From positions 34,849 to 98,848 of the forward strand of contig UCKM01000007.1 in the NCBI GenBank assembly GCA_900473175.1: a DNA stretch of 64,000 nucleotides, in the 5' to 3' direction. This document shows, piece by piece, positions 9,843-18,209 of this stretch. Within the stretch, counting starts at the first letter, position 1; every line of letters starts with the position of its first letter. The DNA comes from Hyphomicrobiales bacterium (GTDB lineage: Bacteria > Pseudomonadota > Alphaproteobacteria > Rhizobiales > Rhizobiaceae). Both the position numbers and the translations under genes were made by a program. The notes beneath the pieces are model-generated. The model was not told where the DNA came from. It saw nothing but the letters and a program-made list of their open reading frames with translations, and searched no databases.

Positions 9843-10646
9843 ATGGTTTCGAATATTCAAAATGGCACAGCCCTCATAACAGGCGCATCCTCCGGCATCG
9901 GAGCGATCTATGCCGACCGCCTTGCCCATCGTGGCTACGATCTCATCCTCGTTGCGCGCAATCGTGACCGCCTTGACCGAATTGCAGTACGTCTCGCTGA
10001 CGAGACGGGGCGGACAGTTGAAGTCATTGCTGCAGACTTGAACGACGCGTCCGATTTGGCGCGGATCGAAGAGGTGCTCCGTACTGATGCAAGTATCACC
10101 TTGCTCGTCAACAATGCGGGCGTCGGCGCAACCGCCCCGCTGCTCGCCTCCGACGTCAACAAAATGGCCGACATGATCAATCTGAACGTGGTCGCACTTA
10201 CGCGGCTGACCTATGCGGCTGTTCCCGGTTTCGCCACACGCGGCGGTGGTTCCATCATCAATATCGCATCAATCGTCGGCATCGCGCCCGAAAGGCTCAA
10301 TGGGGTCTATGGCGGCACGAAGGCCTTTGTGCTGGCGTTCAGCCAATCCCTGAAGCAAGAACTGTCGGAAAAGAACATCCGCATCCAGGCCGTTCTTCCC
10401 GGCGCTACAGCAACCGATTTCTGGGAGATTGCCGGCACGCCATTGGCACATCTGCCCGGCGAGATCATCATGCGATCCGAAGACCTGGTGGATGCGGCGC
10501 TCGTTGGTTTCGATCAGGGGGAACTTGTTACGATCCCGTCGCTGCCGGACATTGCCGATTGGCAAGAATATGAGGCAGCCCGCCAAAAGCTGATGCCGAA
10601 CCTTTCGAAACAAGAGCCCGCCGCGCGCTATCGCACGTCCATCTGA
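9843..10646 (+). CDS. Short-chain dehydrogenase/reductase (SDR)
   Basis: This is a 267 aa classical-type SDR. The Rossmann dinucleotide motif TGASSGIG is at residues 13-20, NNAG follows in the middle, the serine lies in IINIASIVG, and the catalytic pair is in YGGTK. Residues after the first strand (VARNRDRL) suggest NADP(H) preference. The substrate is unknown. An AAGGAGAAA ribosome-binding site lies just before the ATG. It is divergent from the frameshifted GlxA-type regulator and 24 bp ahead of a second SDR, so it heads a small oxidoreductase operon. Confidence 0.88.
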   Translation: MVSNIQNGTALITGASSGIGAIYADRLAHRGYDLILVARNRDRLDRIAVRLADETGRTVEVIAADLNDASDLARIEEVLRTDASITLLVNNAGVGATAPLLASDVNKMADMINLNVVALTRLTYAAVPGFATRGGGSIINIASIVGIAPERLNGVYGGTKAFVLAFSQSLKQELSEKNIRIQAVLPGATATDFWEIAGTPLAHLPGEIIMRSEDLVDAALVGFDQGELVTIPSLPDIADWQEYEAARQKLMPNLSKQEPAARYRTSI

Positions 10647-10670
10647 ACCGCCTGAGCGGAGAACACGAAA

Positions 10671-11384
10671 ATGAAGATCCAAAATTCCGTGGTGTTCATC
10701 ACGGGCGCAAATCGCGGCCTGGGCCCCGCCTTTGCCGAAGAAGCCGTCAAGCGCGGTGCGAGGAAAGTCTATGCCGGCGTGCGCAATCCTACTGATATAA
10801 GCCCGCCAGGAGTCGTGCAGGTCAGACTCGATGTCACCGATCCTGCCTCCGTCGCTGAAGCCGCGAAGCAATGCGGCGATACCACCTTGCTGGTGAACAA
10901 TGCCGGTATCGCTCGCTTGACCAACAGTACGCTTGAGCCCGCAATGATCGACGACATGCGGGATATCTTCGAGACGAATGTCTATGGAACGATGCGCGTC
11001 AGTCAGGCCTTTGCTCCGGTGCTTGCGAGGAATGGCGGCGGCGCCATCATCAATATGCTCTCCGATGCCGTCTGGTTTGCACGCCCGATGCTTGCAGCTT
11101 ATTCTGCCTCGAAATCCGCTGTGTGGAGCTTCACCAACGCGTTGCGCATTGAACTGCGCGGCCAGAAGACCACGGTGCTCGGGCTGCATGTCAGCTTCAT
11201 GGATACGGACATGACCAAAGGACTGGAGATCAAGAAGACCAGTCCCCAACAGGTTGCCGAAGCCGCCCTGCTTGGCATTGAAGCCGGCCAGGAGGAGGTT
11301 CTGGTGGATGATTTCACCAGGGAGGTAAAGCGAAGCCTCGCCACCGCGGCGGCGATCTATCTCAATCCGCCAGAGATCGGATGA
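10671..11384 (+). CDS. Short-chain dehydrogenase/reductase (SDR)
   Basis: This 237 aa SDR has TGANRGLG at residues 11-18, NNAG after the fourth strand, the catalytic tyrosine and lysine in YSASK, and the SDR C-terminal DTDM segment. The short ARKVYAGVRNP stretch after strand two suggests NADP(H) binding. It follows the other SDR with a 24 bp gap and its own AGCGGAGAA-like ribosome-binding site, so the two are probably co-transcribed. Substrate is not evident. The two SDRs are clearly distinct in sequence, not a recent duplication. Confidence 0.87.
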   Translation: MKIQNSVVFITGANRGLGPAFAEEAVKRGARKVYAGVRNPTDISPPGVVQVRLDVTDPASVAEAAKQCGDTTLLVNNAGIARLTNSTLEPAMIDDMRDIFETNVYGTMRVSQAFAPVLARNGGGAIINMLSDAVWFARPMLAAYSASKSAVWSFTNALRIELRGQKTTVLGLHVSFMDTDMTKGLEIKKTSPQQVAEAALLGIEAGQEEVLVDDFTREVKRSLATAAAIYLNPPEIG

Positions 11385-11566
11385 ACCACGGCGAGGGATG
11401 AATCAGGGTTCTGCTTGATGTTCATTCAGGGGGCGCGCAATTGTAAGCAGATGTATCTGGATGCCCGCAAGCTACATTTGCATTCAAATCCGATGGATCG
11501 TGACGTATCGCGGATACATCGGAACTGTCTTGTTCAAGCTGTGCTGAATTCAACTGGAGAGATGCA

Positions 11567-12619
11567 ATGCCCGAAGAAATCGACTATCGTCGCCGCGGTC
11601 TTCTTGGCGCCGTGGCAATGGCGGTTGCCACCGCGCCGCTCGCTATGATCGGTTCTGCAGAGGCACAGTCGAGCGGGACCAAGGCGGTCGCCCTGCCCGC
11701 CATCAAGCCGGGGACGAACACGTCCTTCGCCGCATTGAAGCAGATCGACGCGGGCGTACTCAATGTCGGATATGCCGAAGCAGGCCCGGCCGAGGGTCCG
11801 GCGGTGATGCTTCCGCACGGCTGGCCCTATGACATTCACGGCTTCGTCGATGTCGCCCCCCTGCTCGCGTTCCAGGGTTACAGGGTTATCGTCCCTTATC
11901 TGCGCGGTTACGGAACGACGCGCTTTCTTTCGGGCGAAACAGTACGGAATGGCCAGCAGTCGGTAATTGCCGTCGACATCATCGCTTTGATGGATGCTCT
12001 CAAAATCGAAAAGGCGATCGTCGCGGGTTATGACTGGGGAGCGCGGACCGCCAATATTATGGCCGCGCTTTGGCCCGAGCGGTGCAAGGCCATGGTCTCC
12101 GTGAGCGGCTATCTGATCGGCAGCCAGGAAGCCAACAAGAAGCCCCTGCCGCCAAAGGCCGAACTCGCCTGGTGGTACCAGTTCTACTTTGCGACGGAAC
12201 GCGGCCGGCTCGGCTATGAAAGCAACCGGCACGATTTTGCGAAACTCATCTGGCAGACCGCCTCGCCAAAATGGAACTTTGACGATGCAACGTTCGAGCG
12301 ATCCGCTGAGGCCTTCAATAATCCGGATCACGTCGCTATCGTGATCCATAACTACCGCTGGCGGCTCGGTCAGGAGCAGGGCGAACCGCAATACGATGCG
12401 CTCGAACAAAAGCTTGCATTGGCTCCGGCGATTTCGGTGCCAACAATTACACTTGAAAGCGATGCCAATGGCGCACCGCATCCCGATCCCGCAGCCTACG
12501 CCAAGAAGTTTTCCGGGAAGTACACGCATCGGACTGTCGAGGGCGGCATCGGCCACAATCTGCCGCATGAAGCCCCGCAAGCCTTTGCCCAGGCGGTTGT
12601 CGACGTCGATGGATACTGA
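11567..12619 (+). CDS. Tat-exported alpha/beta hydrolase, epoxide-hydrolase-like
   Basis: The 350 aa precursor begins with a twin-arginine signal (YRRRGLLGAVAMAVATAP ... AEAQ, cleavage near residue 34), so the mature enzyme is probably periplasmic. The alpha/beta hydrolase core has the oxyanion-hole segment PHGWPYDIHGF and VPYLRGYGTT. The nucleophile elbow AGYDWGAR carries Asp rather than Ser, as in soluble epoxide hydrolases and haloalkane dehalogenases. The catalytic His is in GGIGHNLPHE. The substrate is unknown. It sits alone between the SDR pair and the two-component system. Confidence 0.85.
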   Translation: MPEEIDYRRRGLLGAVAMAVATAPLAMIGSAEAQSSGTKAVALPAIKPGTNTSFAALKQIDAGVLNVGYAEAGPAEGPAVMLPHGWPYDIHGFVDVAPLLAFQGYRVIVPYLRGYGTTRFLSGETVRNGQQSVIAVDIIALMDALKIEKAIVAGYDWGARTANIMAALWPERCKAMVSVSGYLIGSQEANKKPLPPKAELAWWYQFYFATERGRLGYESNRHDFAKLIWQTASPKWNFDDATFERSAEAFNNPDHVAIVIHNYRWRLGQEQGEPQYDALEQKLALAPAISVPTITLESDANGAPHPDPAAYAKKFSGKYTHRTVEGGIGHNLPHEAPQAFAQAVVDVDGY

Positions 12620-12656
12620 TCGCCGTCTATATCGCTACATAAGTTGAAGGTGTCTG

Positions 12657-13397
12657 ATGGATCATATCGACCATATTCTGATTGTCGACGACGATCGCGA
12701 AATCCGCGAATTGGTTTCGAGCTATCTGAAAAAGAACGGCTTGCGCGTCACTGTGGCGGCAGACGGGCGGCACATGCGGGCTTTTCTGGAAACGGACTCG
12801 GTCGATCTTATCGTTCTCGACGTCATGATGCCTGGCGATGACGGTCTCGTTTTGTGCCGGGAACTGCGCGCCGGCAAACACAAGGCGACGCCGATCCTGA
12901 TGCTGACGGCCCGCAACGACGAGACCGATCGCATTGTCGGTCTGGAGATGGGAGCCGATGACTATCTGGCCAAACCGTTTGCTGCGCGCGAGCTCCTCGC
13001 CCGTATCAAGGCTGTGCTGCGCCGGACCCGAATGCTGCCGCCCAATCTTCAGATTACCGAGGTCGGCCAATTGCTGAGCTTTGGCGATTGGCGACTGGAC
13101 ACCACCGGTCGGCATCTGCTCGATCGCGATGGCACGACCATCGCACTTAGCGGCGCCGAGTATCGCTTGCTTCGTGTGTTTATCGATCATCCGCAGCGGG
13201 TGCTCAACCGGGACCAGCTGTTGAACCTCACGCAAGGGCGCGAAGCCGACCTGTTCGACCGGTCTATCGACCTTCTGGTCAGCCGACTGCGCCAACGCCT
13301 CTGCGACGATGCGCGGGAACCGGCCTATATCAAGACGGTGCGCAGCGAGGGGTACGTCTTCTCCATGCCCGTCGAAATCTCAGAGCTTCGCCGGTGA
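12657..13397 (+). CDS. OmpR/PhoB-family response regulator
   Basis: This 246 aa protein has a receiver domain (residues 5-120) with the acidic pocket in LIVDDDREI, the phosphoacceptor Asp in LIVLDVMMPGDDG, and the conserved Lys in YLAKPFAARELL. A winged-helix DNA-binding domain follows (about 140-240) with ALSGAEYRLLRVFI and a VSRLRQRL recognition helix. Its end overlaps the histidine kinase start by four bases (GTGA), so the pair is translationally coupled. Targets may include the downstream dipZ-msrA genes. That is an inference from position. Confidence 0.92.
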   Translation: MDHIDHILIVDDDREIRELVSSYLKKNGLRVTVAADGRHMRAFLETDSVDLIVLDVMMPGDDGLVLCRELRAGKHKATPILMLTARNDETDRIVGLEMGADDYLAKPFAARELLARIKAVLRRTRMLPPNLQITEVGQLLSFGDWRLDTTGRHLLDRDGTTIALSGAEYRLLRVFIDHPQRVLNRDQLLNLTQGREADLFDRSIDLLVSRLRQRLCDDAREPAYIKTVRSEGYVFSMPVEISELRR

Positions 13398-14710
13398 GCG
13401 CCTTCGCATTCAGTAGATTTCGGCCATGGCCGCGCACTTTGGGTTGGAGGCTGTTCCTGATCCTTTTGTTGGGTTTGACGATCGCTCATGGTCTTTCCTT
13501 CAGCCTGCTGTTTCTTGAACGCTACATCACCACCAAGACCGTGATGCTGAACACCCTCGAGAGTGATGTGGCGACGTCGATCGCCATACTGGACCGCCTC
13601 CCGGCGAACGAACGCGCTGATTGGCTGACACGGCTCGATCGGGGAACCTATCGGTTTGTGCTGGGCCCGGGGCTCGCTGGTGTTCCCGACATGAGTGTGC
13701 GCGGCGCTGAGATCGCCGCCAAAATACAGGATGCGGGCGGGCGGCGCTTTCCCATCAAGGTCGAATCCATTCCCGGCGACGGCAAGCGCCTTCAGGCCCA
13801 TCTGACCTTGAGCGATGGCAATCCGCTCACAATCGACGTGAACCCGGCGCCCATGCCGGTGGCTGAATGGCTGCCCTATGTGCTTGTCGCCCAGCTCGTT
13901 CTTCTCACGCTGTGCAGCTGGTTTGCCGTACGGCTTGCGATTCGTCCGCTCGCGGATCTTGCCAATGCCGCCGATGCGCTGGACCCGAACAAGAAGACGC
14001 CGCGCTTGAGCGAGACTGGTCCACGTGAAGTCGCACACGCGGCGCTCGCCTTCAACGCGATGCGCGATCGCATTGCGCATTATCTCGAGGAGAGAGCGCA
14101 GATCCTCGCGGCGATCTCACATGACCTGCAAACGCCGATCACACGCATGAAGCTCCGCGCCGAGATGGCGGAAGACTCCGTTGAAAAGGAGAAACTTGTC
14201 CAGGATCTGGCCGAAATCGAGCGTCTTGTCCATGAAGGAGTGGCCTATGCCCGCAGCGCCCATGGCAATACCGAGAAATCCTCCCGCGTGGATATCGGCT
14301 CTTTCATCGAGAGCCTCGTTTACGATTATCAGGACACGGGCAAAGCCGTGACGTTAACCGACAGGATCTCGGGCGCAATCGTGACGCGGCCACATGCTCT
14401 GCGCCGCATCCTGACCAATCTCATCGATAACGCCCTGAAGTTCGGTGGAACTGCCGAGGTATCCGTGCAGAAGGACGCCGATGGCGCGGTCAGTATAAAG
14501 GTGCTCGATCGCGGCCCTGGAATCCCCGAAGATCAGCTTGACGCTGTCCTGCAACCGTTCTTCCGACTTGAACAGTCGCGCAACCGCGGAACCGGCGGAA
14601 CGGGACTGGGATTGGCCATCGCCCAACAGCTGGGCCTGGCAATAGGCGGCTCCTTGAAACTGCGCAATCGCGATGGCGGGGGGCTCTCGGCGGAACTATT
14701 GATCCATTGA
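13394..14710 (+). CDS. Sensor histidine kinase, EnvZ-like
   Basis: This is a 438 aa inner-membrane kinase starting with GTG inside the response regulator stop (GTGA overlap). TM1 is at about residues 15-38, a periplasmic loop of about 125 residues follows, and TM2 is at about 160-180 (VLVAQLVLLTLCSWFA). A HAMP linker (IRPLADLANAADAL) leads to the dimerisation/phosphoacceptor helix (AAISHDLQTPITRMKLRAE). The ATPase domain shows N (LIDNALKFG), G1 (DRGPGIPED) and G2 (GTGGTGLGLAI) boxes. The stimulus is unknown. The partner is the preceding regulator. Confidence 0.92.
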   Translation: MSAFAFSRFRPWPRTLGWRLFLILLLGLTIAHGLSFSLLFLERYITTKTVMLNTLESDVATSIAILDRLPANERADWLTRLDRGTYRFVLGPGLAGVPDMSVRGAEIAAKIQDAGGRRFPIKVESIPGDGKRLQAHLTLSDGNPLTIDVNPAPMPVAEWLPYVLVAQLVLLTLCSWFAVRLAIRPLADLANAADALDPNKKTPRLSETGPREVAHAALAFNAMRDRIAHYLEERAQILAAISHDLQTPITRMKLRAEMAEDSVEKEKLVQDLAEIERLVHEGVAYARSAHGNTEKSSRVDIGSFIESLVYDYQDTGKAVTLTDRISGAIVTRPHALRRILTNLIDNALKFGGTAEVSVQKDADGAVSIKVLDRGPGIPEDQLDAVLQPFFRLEQSRNRGTGGTGLGLAIAQQLGLAIGGSLKLRNRDGGGLSAELLIH

Positions 14711-14897
14711 AACGCCGACGAACCTGGCCGGAGTGGCTTTTGTATTTCACTGTAGCGCCCCGCCATCTGCCAACACTTCGATACAATTCTGTCCGATCGG
14801 GACACATGCCGGATACGTCGCCCGCGCCCTATGCACGCAATGGCTGCTCCTCAGCCGTTGCGCTTCTGGCGCCGACCAACACGTCAAGGAAACGATG

Positions 14898-16199
14898 ATG
14901 TCCCTTCTTGTTATTGCCTATCTCGGGGGTGTGTTGACGATCCTCAGCCCATGCATCCTGCCGGTTCTGCCCTTTGTCTTCGCACGTGCGGGACAGCCTT
15001 TCGTGAAAAGCACATTGCCGATGCTCGCGGGTATGGCAATGACCTTCGCCCTTGTCGCCACGCTTGCCGCTGTCGGGGGTAGCTGGGCCGTCCATGCCAA
15101 CGAGTACGGGCGCTACCTCGCGCTTGCGCTGCTGGCAGTCTTCGGCGTGACGCTTGTCTCGCCGCAGCTTGCCGCCGTCCTGGCGCGCCCTGTCGTTGCA
15201 TTGGCAAACAAGCTGTTGAATTCGGCCGGCGGCCCGCGTTCGACGCCGACGGCCGCAAGCTCGTTGATACTTGGTATTGCAACCGGTCTGCTGTGGGCGC
15301 CCTGTGCCGGACCGATCCTCGGCCTCGTCTTGACCGGGGCCGCTCTTCAGGGCGCAAATGTTCAGACGACCCTGCTTTTCATCGCCTATTCGGCTGGTGC
15401 TGCGACATCGCTTGCCGTTGCCGTCCTGATCGGCGGGCGAATCTTTGCCGCCATGAAGCAGACACTCGGTGCAGGCGAATGGCTGCGCCGCGGCCTGGGT
15501 ATTGCTGTGATCGGCGGTGTCGTTGTCATCGGGCTTGGCGCTGATACCGGGTATCTCGCACGTCTTCCGAGCTTCAACACCGGCAAGTTCGAACAGGCCC
15601 TGCTTGATGCCGTTCATTCGAACAAGCCGCAGGTTGCGACAATGCCGGCCGACAAAGTGGTGCTCGCGACGGAAGTTCGCCAGAACTATCGCAGCGACCT
15701 GCCGGTCGAGGGGCAGTTTCCCTCGCTGGATGGTGCGGTCGAATGGCTGAATTCACCGCCGCTGACCACTGAACAGTTGCGCGGCAAGGTTGTGCTGGTC
15801 GATTTCTGGACCTTCTCGTGCATCAATTGCATTCACACCGTCCCGCATGTTCGCGCCTGGTACGAAAAATACAAGGATCAGGGCCTTGTGGTGATCGGCG
15901 TGCACGCACCGGAATACGCCTTTGAAAAGAAGATCGACAACGTCAAGAAGGCGATCAGCGACTTCAAGATCGGCTACCCGGTCGCCATCGATAACAACTT
16001 CAAAATCTGGCAGGCCTTCGACAACAGCTATTGGCCGGCCCATTACTTCATCGATGCCAAGGGTCAGATCAGGTACCATCATTTCGGCGAAGGCGACTAT
16101 GAAGAGTCGGAGAAAGTCATTCAGGATCTGCTGGCCGAAGCCAAAAGCGAACAGGCAGAAAACCATCCCGCTGCGCCAGCGCTGCGGAACAATGGCTGA
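14898..16199 (+). CDS. DipZ-like CcdA/thioredoxin fusion, thiol-disulfide transporter
   Basis: The N-terminal half is a CcdA/DsbD-type membrane domain with about six helices and the redox-active prolines and cysteines in LSPCILPVLPFVFA and WAPCAGPILGL. The C-terminal half (about residues 260-420) is a TlpA/Redoxin-type thioredoxin domain with CINC in the active-site position (FWTFSCINCIHTVP). Such proteins carry reducing equivalents across the membrane to extracytoplasmic thioredoxin partners. ATGs at 14895 and 14898 are both possible, with AAGGA upstream favouring 14898. It lies upstream of msrA. Confidence 0.88.
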   Translation: MSLLVIAYLGGVLTILSPCILPVLPFVFARAGQPFVKSTLPMLAGMAMTFALVATLAAVGGSWAVHANEYGRYLALALLAVFGVTLVSPQLAAVLARPVVALANKLLNSAGGPRSTPTAASSLILGIATGLLWAPCAGPILGLVLTGAALQGANVQTTLLFIAYSAGAATSLAVAVLIGGRIFAAMKQTLGAGEWLRRGLGIAVIGGVVVIGLGADTGYLARLPSFNTGKFEQALLDAVHSNKPQVATMPADKVVLATEVRQNYRSDLPVEGQFPSLDGAVEWLNSPPLTTEQLRGKVVLVDFWTFSCINCIHTVPHVRAWYEKYKDQGLVVIGVHAPEYAFEKKIDNVKKAISDFKIGYPVAIDNNFKIWQAFDNSYWPAHYFIDAKGQIRYHHFGEGDYEESEKVIQDLLAEAKSEQAENHPAAPALRNNG

Positions 16200-16273
16200 A
16201 GCAAAGCTTGTTTGGCGCGGGGCTCTTTGAAGTCCCTCGCGCCAGACGCCATCACAAATGAAAGGAACTCGAC

Positions 16274-16516
16274 ATGCAGATTGTCATCACGTGCCTTGTC
16301 GGCATCGCGGTGCTAGTATCGCCATGTGCCTATGATACAGATCCCCGCGAACCGCCGGTTGCCGCTATGATCGCGAGCGCGGCTGTTCCGGACACGTTGC
16401 AGATGGCAGCGGCATCCGCCGGCTTTCCTGACGGATCAGGAGAACTGGTTTTAACTCATACAAGAATGGGAACTGCAGCCAGTGCCCATCTCAATCAAGT
16501 GGAGGACATCCAATGA
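16274..16516 (+). CDS. Small putative exported protein, coupled to msrA
   Basis: This 80 aa reading frame has an AAAGGAA ribosome-binding site close to its ATG. The hydrophobic N terminus ([20 protein letters not shown]) looks like a short signal sequence. The mature part is small, Ala-rich and has no recognised domain. Its stop overlaps the msrA start (ATGA), suggesting translational coupling. It is plausible as a genuine small gene, but there is no family match to confirm it. Confidence 0.45.
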   Translation: MQIVITCLVGIAVLVSPCAYDTDPREPPVAAMIASAAVPDTLQMAAASAGFPDGSGELVLTHTRMGTAASAHLNQVEDIQ

Positions 16517-17022
16517 CCGAAGAACGTGCAGTCCTTGCCGGTGGTTGCTTCTGGGGCATGCAGGACCTTATTCGCCGCTACGACGGGGTGATTTCAACGC
16601 GCGTCGGCTATGCGGGCGGCGATGTGCCAAATGCCACCTATCGCAATCACGGCAACCACGCGGAAGCCATCGAGATCATCTTCGATTCATCCAAGATCAG
16701 CTATCGCAAGATCCTCGAATTCTTCTTTCAGATCCACGATCCAAGCACGCGCAATCGTCAGGGCAACGACGTCGGAGCAAGCTATCGCTCGGCGATTTTC
16801 TACACCAGCGAAGAACAGAAGCGGGTTGCCCTCGACACGATCGCAGATGTCGATGCATCGGGACTATGGCCCGGCAAGGTCGTGACCGAAGTCACCCCGG
16901 CTGGCGATTTCTGGGAAGCTGAACCCGAGCATCAGGATTATCTGGAACGCATCCCGAATGGTTATACATGCCACTTCATCCGTCCAGACTGGAAGCTCCC
17001 CGTCCGCGAGAACATCGCCTGA
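16513..17022 (+). CDS. msrA: Peptide-methionine (S)-S-oxide reductase
   Basis: MsrA reduces methionine-S-sulfoxide in oxidised proteins. The 169 aa protein carries the catalytic cysteine motif [10 protein letters not shown] near the N terminus, followed by [28 protein letters not shown] and the [14 protein letters not shown] block. No resolving Cys pair is seen near the C terminus, so it may use a single-Cys cycle. There is no signal peptide, so it is probably cytoplasmic even though DipZ-like proteins act across the membrane. It ends at a strong hairpin (17038-17064). Confidence 0.94.
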   Translation: MTEERAVLAGGCFWGMQDLIRRYDGVISTRVGYAGGDVPNATYRNHGNHAEAIEIIFDSSKISYRKILEFFFQIHDPSTRNRQGNDVGASYRSAIFYTSEEQKRVALDTIADVDASGLWPGKVVTEVTPAGDFWEAEPEHQDYLERIPNGYTCHFIRPDWKLPVRENIA

Positions 17023-17037
17023 CGAAACGGAAAAACC

Positions 17038-17064
17038 TCCCGGCGCATCGTTGATGCGTCGGGA
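17038..17064 (+). terminator. Hairpin terminator after msrA
   Basis: CCCGGCGCATC (17039-17049) pairs with GATGCGTCGGG (17053-17063), with a three-base loop and one G-T pair. T17038 and A17064 extend the stem. It is followed by a short AT-rich, T-containing stretch. It lies 15 bp after msrA and before the convergent dehydrogenase gene, so it could serve both strands. Confidence 0.7.
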
Positions 17065-17089
17065 ATTCCTTCAATAAATGCCTGTTTGT

Positions 17090-18031
17090 TCAGCCGGCTT
17101 CGGGCGAATCATGAAATGGAGCCACAACCACGCGCTTGCCCAGCATGAACGAGTCGGCCACATGCCGAAGTGGCGCGAGATCGACGTCAGAGGTTCCATT
17201 GCTGATTATATCGGCAAACCGCCGGTAAAGCGCTGAGTACTCCGTCTCCGGTGCTGCGGGAACAGCCGCACCGTTGATCGTGAGCGTTGCGCCGCCATGT
17301 GACAAAACCATTTGCCCGCCCGAGGTCTCGGCTATGATGTTCCAGGTCTGTTCGCCGACCTGTCGCCAGTCAAATTCCCCGTGGACGGGCACGTTCTCGG
17401 CGTTCGTGAAATGAAGGTCCGCAGCGATCGGCGCATGCTTGTTCTCGGGAAATTCCAGCGTGGCGCTCCTGAGAAAAATGTCAGTCGGCAAGATATGCGT
17501 GACAATCGAGAGCGCATTGATACCGGGATCAAAGACGCCGAGGCCCCCGGCCTCCCATATCCACTCCTGATTGGGATGCCAATGGCGGACGTCCTCTTTC
17601 CAGACAATGTGGACGCTGCTGATCTTTACCGATGCAAGAAACGACTTCGCCGCTTCGACGGCACCCGCATAGCGGGAATGCCAGCTGGCGAACAGCGAGA
17701 CACCTTTGTGCTTGGCAAGAGCCTCCAGGTCACTGACCTCGCTGAGCGTTGCGCCTGGCGGCTTTTCGAGAAAGACATGCTTGCCTGCGCTGATCGCCTT
17801 GTATGCAGCATCATAGCGAAACTGCGGAGGCATGCAGAGCGATACCGCGTCGATGGACGGGACAGCGTCAAACATTGCCTCGATGGTTGTAAAATTGGCA
17901 ATGTCCTCGACCGCGCCATTGCGGCTCGCCGCCGCAACAAGCTTGAAGTTCTGATTGCCGGCAATCGAAGGCAGATGCTGGTCACGGGCAATTTTACCAA
18001 CACCCACGATGGCTAAATTGATGGGGAGCAT
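17090..18031 (-). CDS. Gfo/Idh/MocA oxidoreductase, D-galactose/L-arabinose 1-dehydrogenase-like
   Basis: This is a 313 aa enzyme with an N-terminal Rossmann fold (NLAIVGVGKIARDQHLPSI) and the family EKPPG motif (HVFLEKPPGATLSEV). The segments FASWHSRYAGAVE, WKEDVRHWHPNQEWIW and GGLGVFDPGINALSIVT closely resemble the NAD(P)-dependent L-arabinose/D-galactose 1-dehydrogenases of Azospirillum and rhizobia. Those enzymes oxidise aldoses to lactones in non-phosphorylative sugar degradation. No other genes of that pathway lie nearby, so physiological sugar use is an inference. Confidence 0.82.
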   Translation of the reverse strand: MLPINLAIVGVGKIARDQHLPSIAGNQNFKLVAAASRNGAVEDIANFTTIEAMFDAVPSIDAVSLCMPPQFRYDAAYKAISAGKHVFLEKPPGATLSEVSDLEALAKHKGVSLFASWHSRYAGAVEAAKSFLASVKISSVHIVWKEDVRHWHPNQEWIWEAGGLGVFDPGINALSIVTHILPTDIFLRSATLEFPENKHAPIAADLHFTNAENVPVHGEFDWRQVGEQTWNIIAETSGGQMVLSHGGATLTINGAAVPAAPETEYSALYRRFADIISNGTSDVDLAPLRHVADSFMLGKRVVVAPFHDSPEAG

Positions 18032-18209
18032 ACCGAATTCCTTCTAACGGGTTTGGCAACCGAATTGGCGCGATCACAGGGTCATAGCAGCTTTTATGGA
18101 CAAATGAAGCGCGTAAAAAAGGAGATCGAAATGCCTTGCCCAATCAGAATTTGCAACCTGTAGTTTCGCCTGTATCTTGTGGATATCTAGCCGACTGAGA
18201 AGATTGCTG

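Noticed and set aside
10269-11249. Long minus-strand frame (326 codons) across the two SDR genes
   Set aside because: Both SDR genes on the plus strand have full motifs and ribosome-binding sites. The minus frame is a codon-bias shadow.
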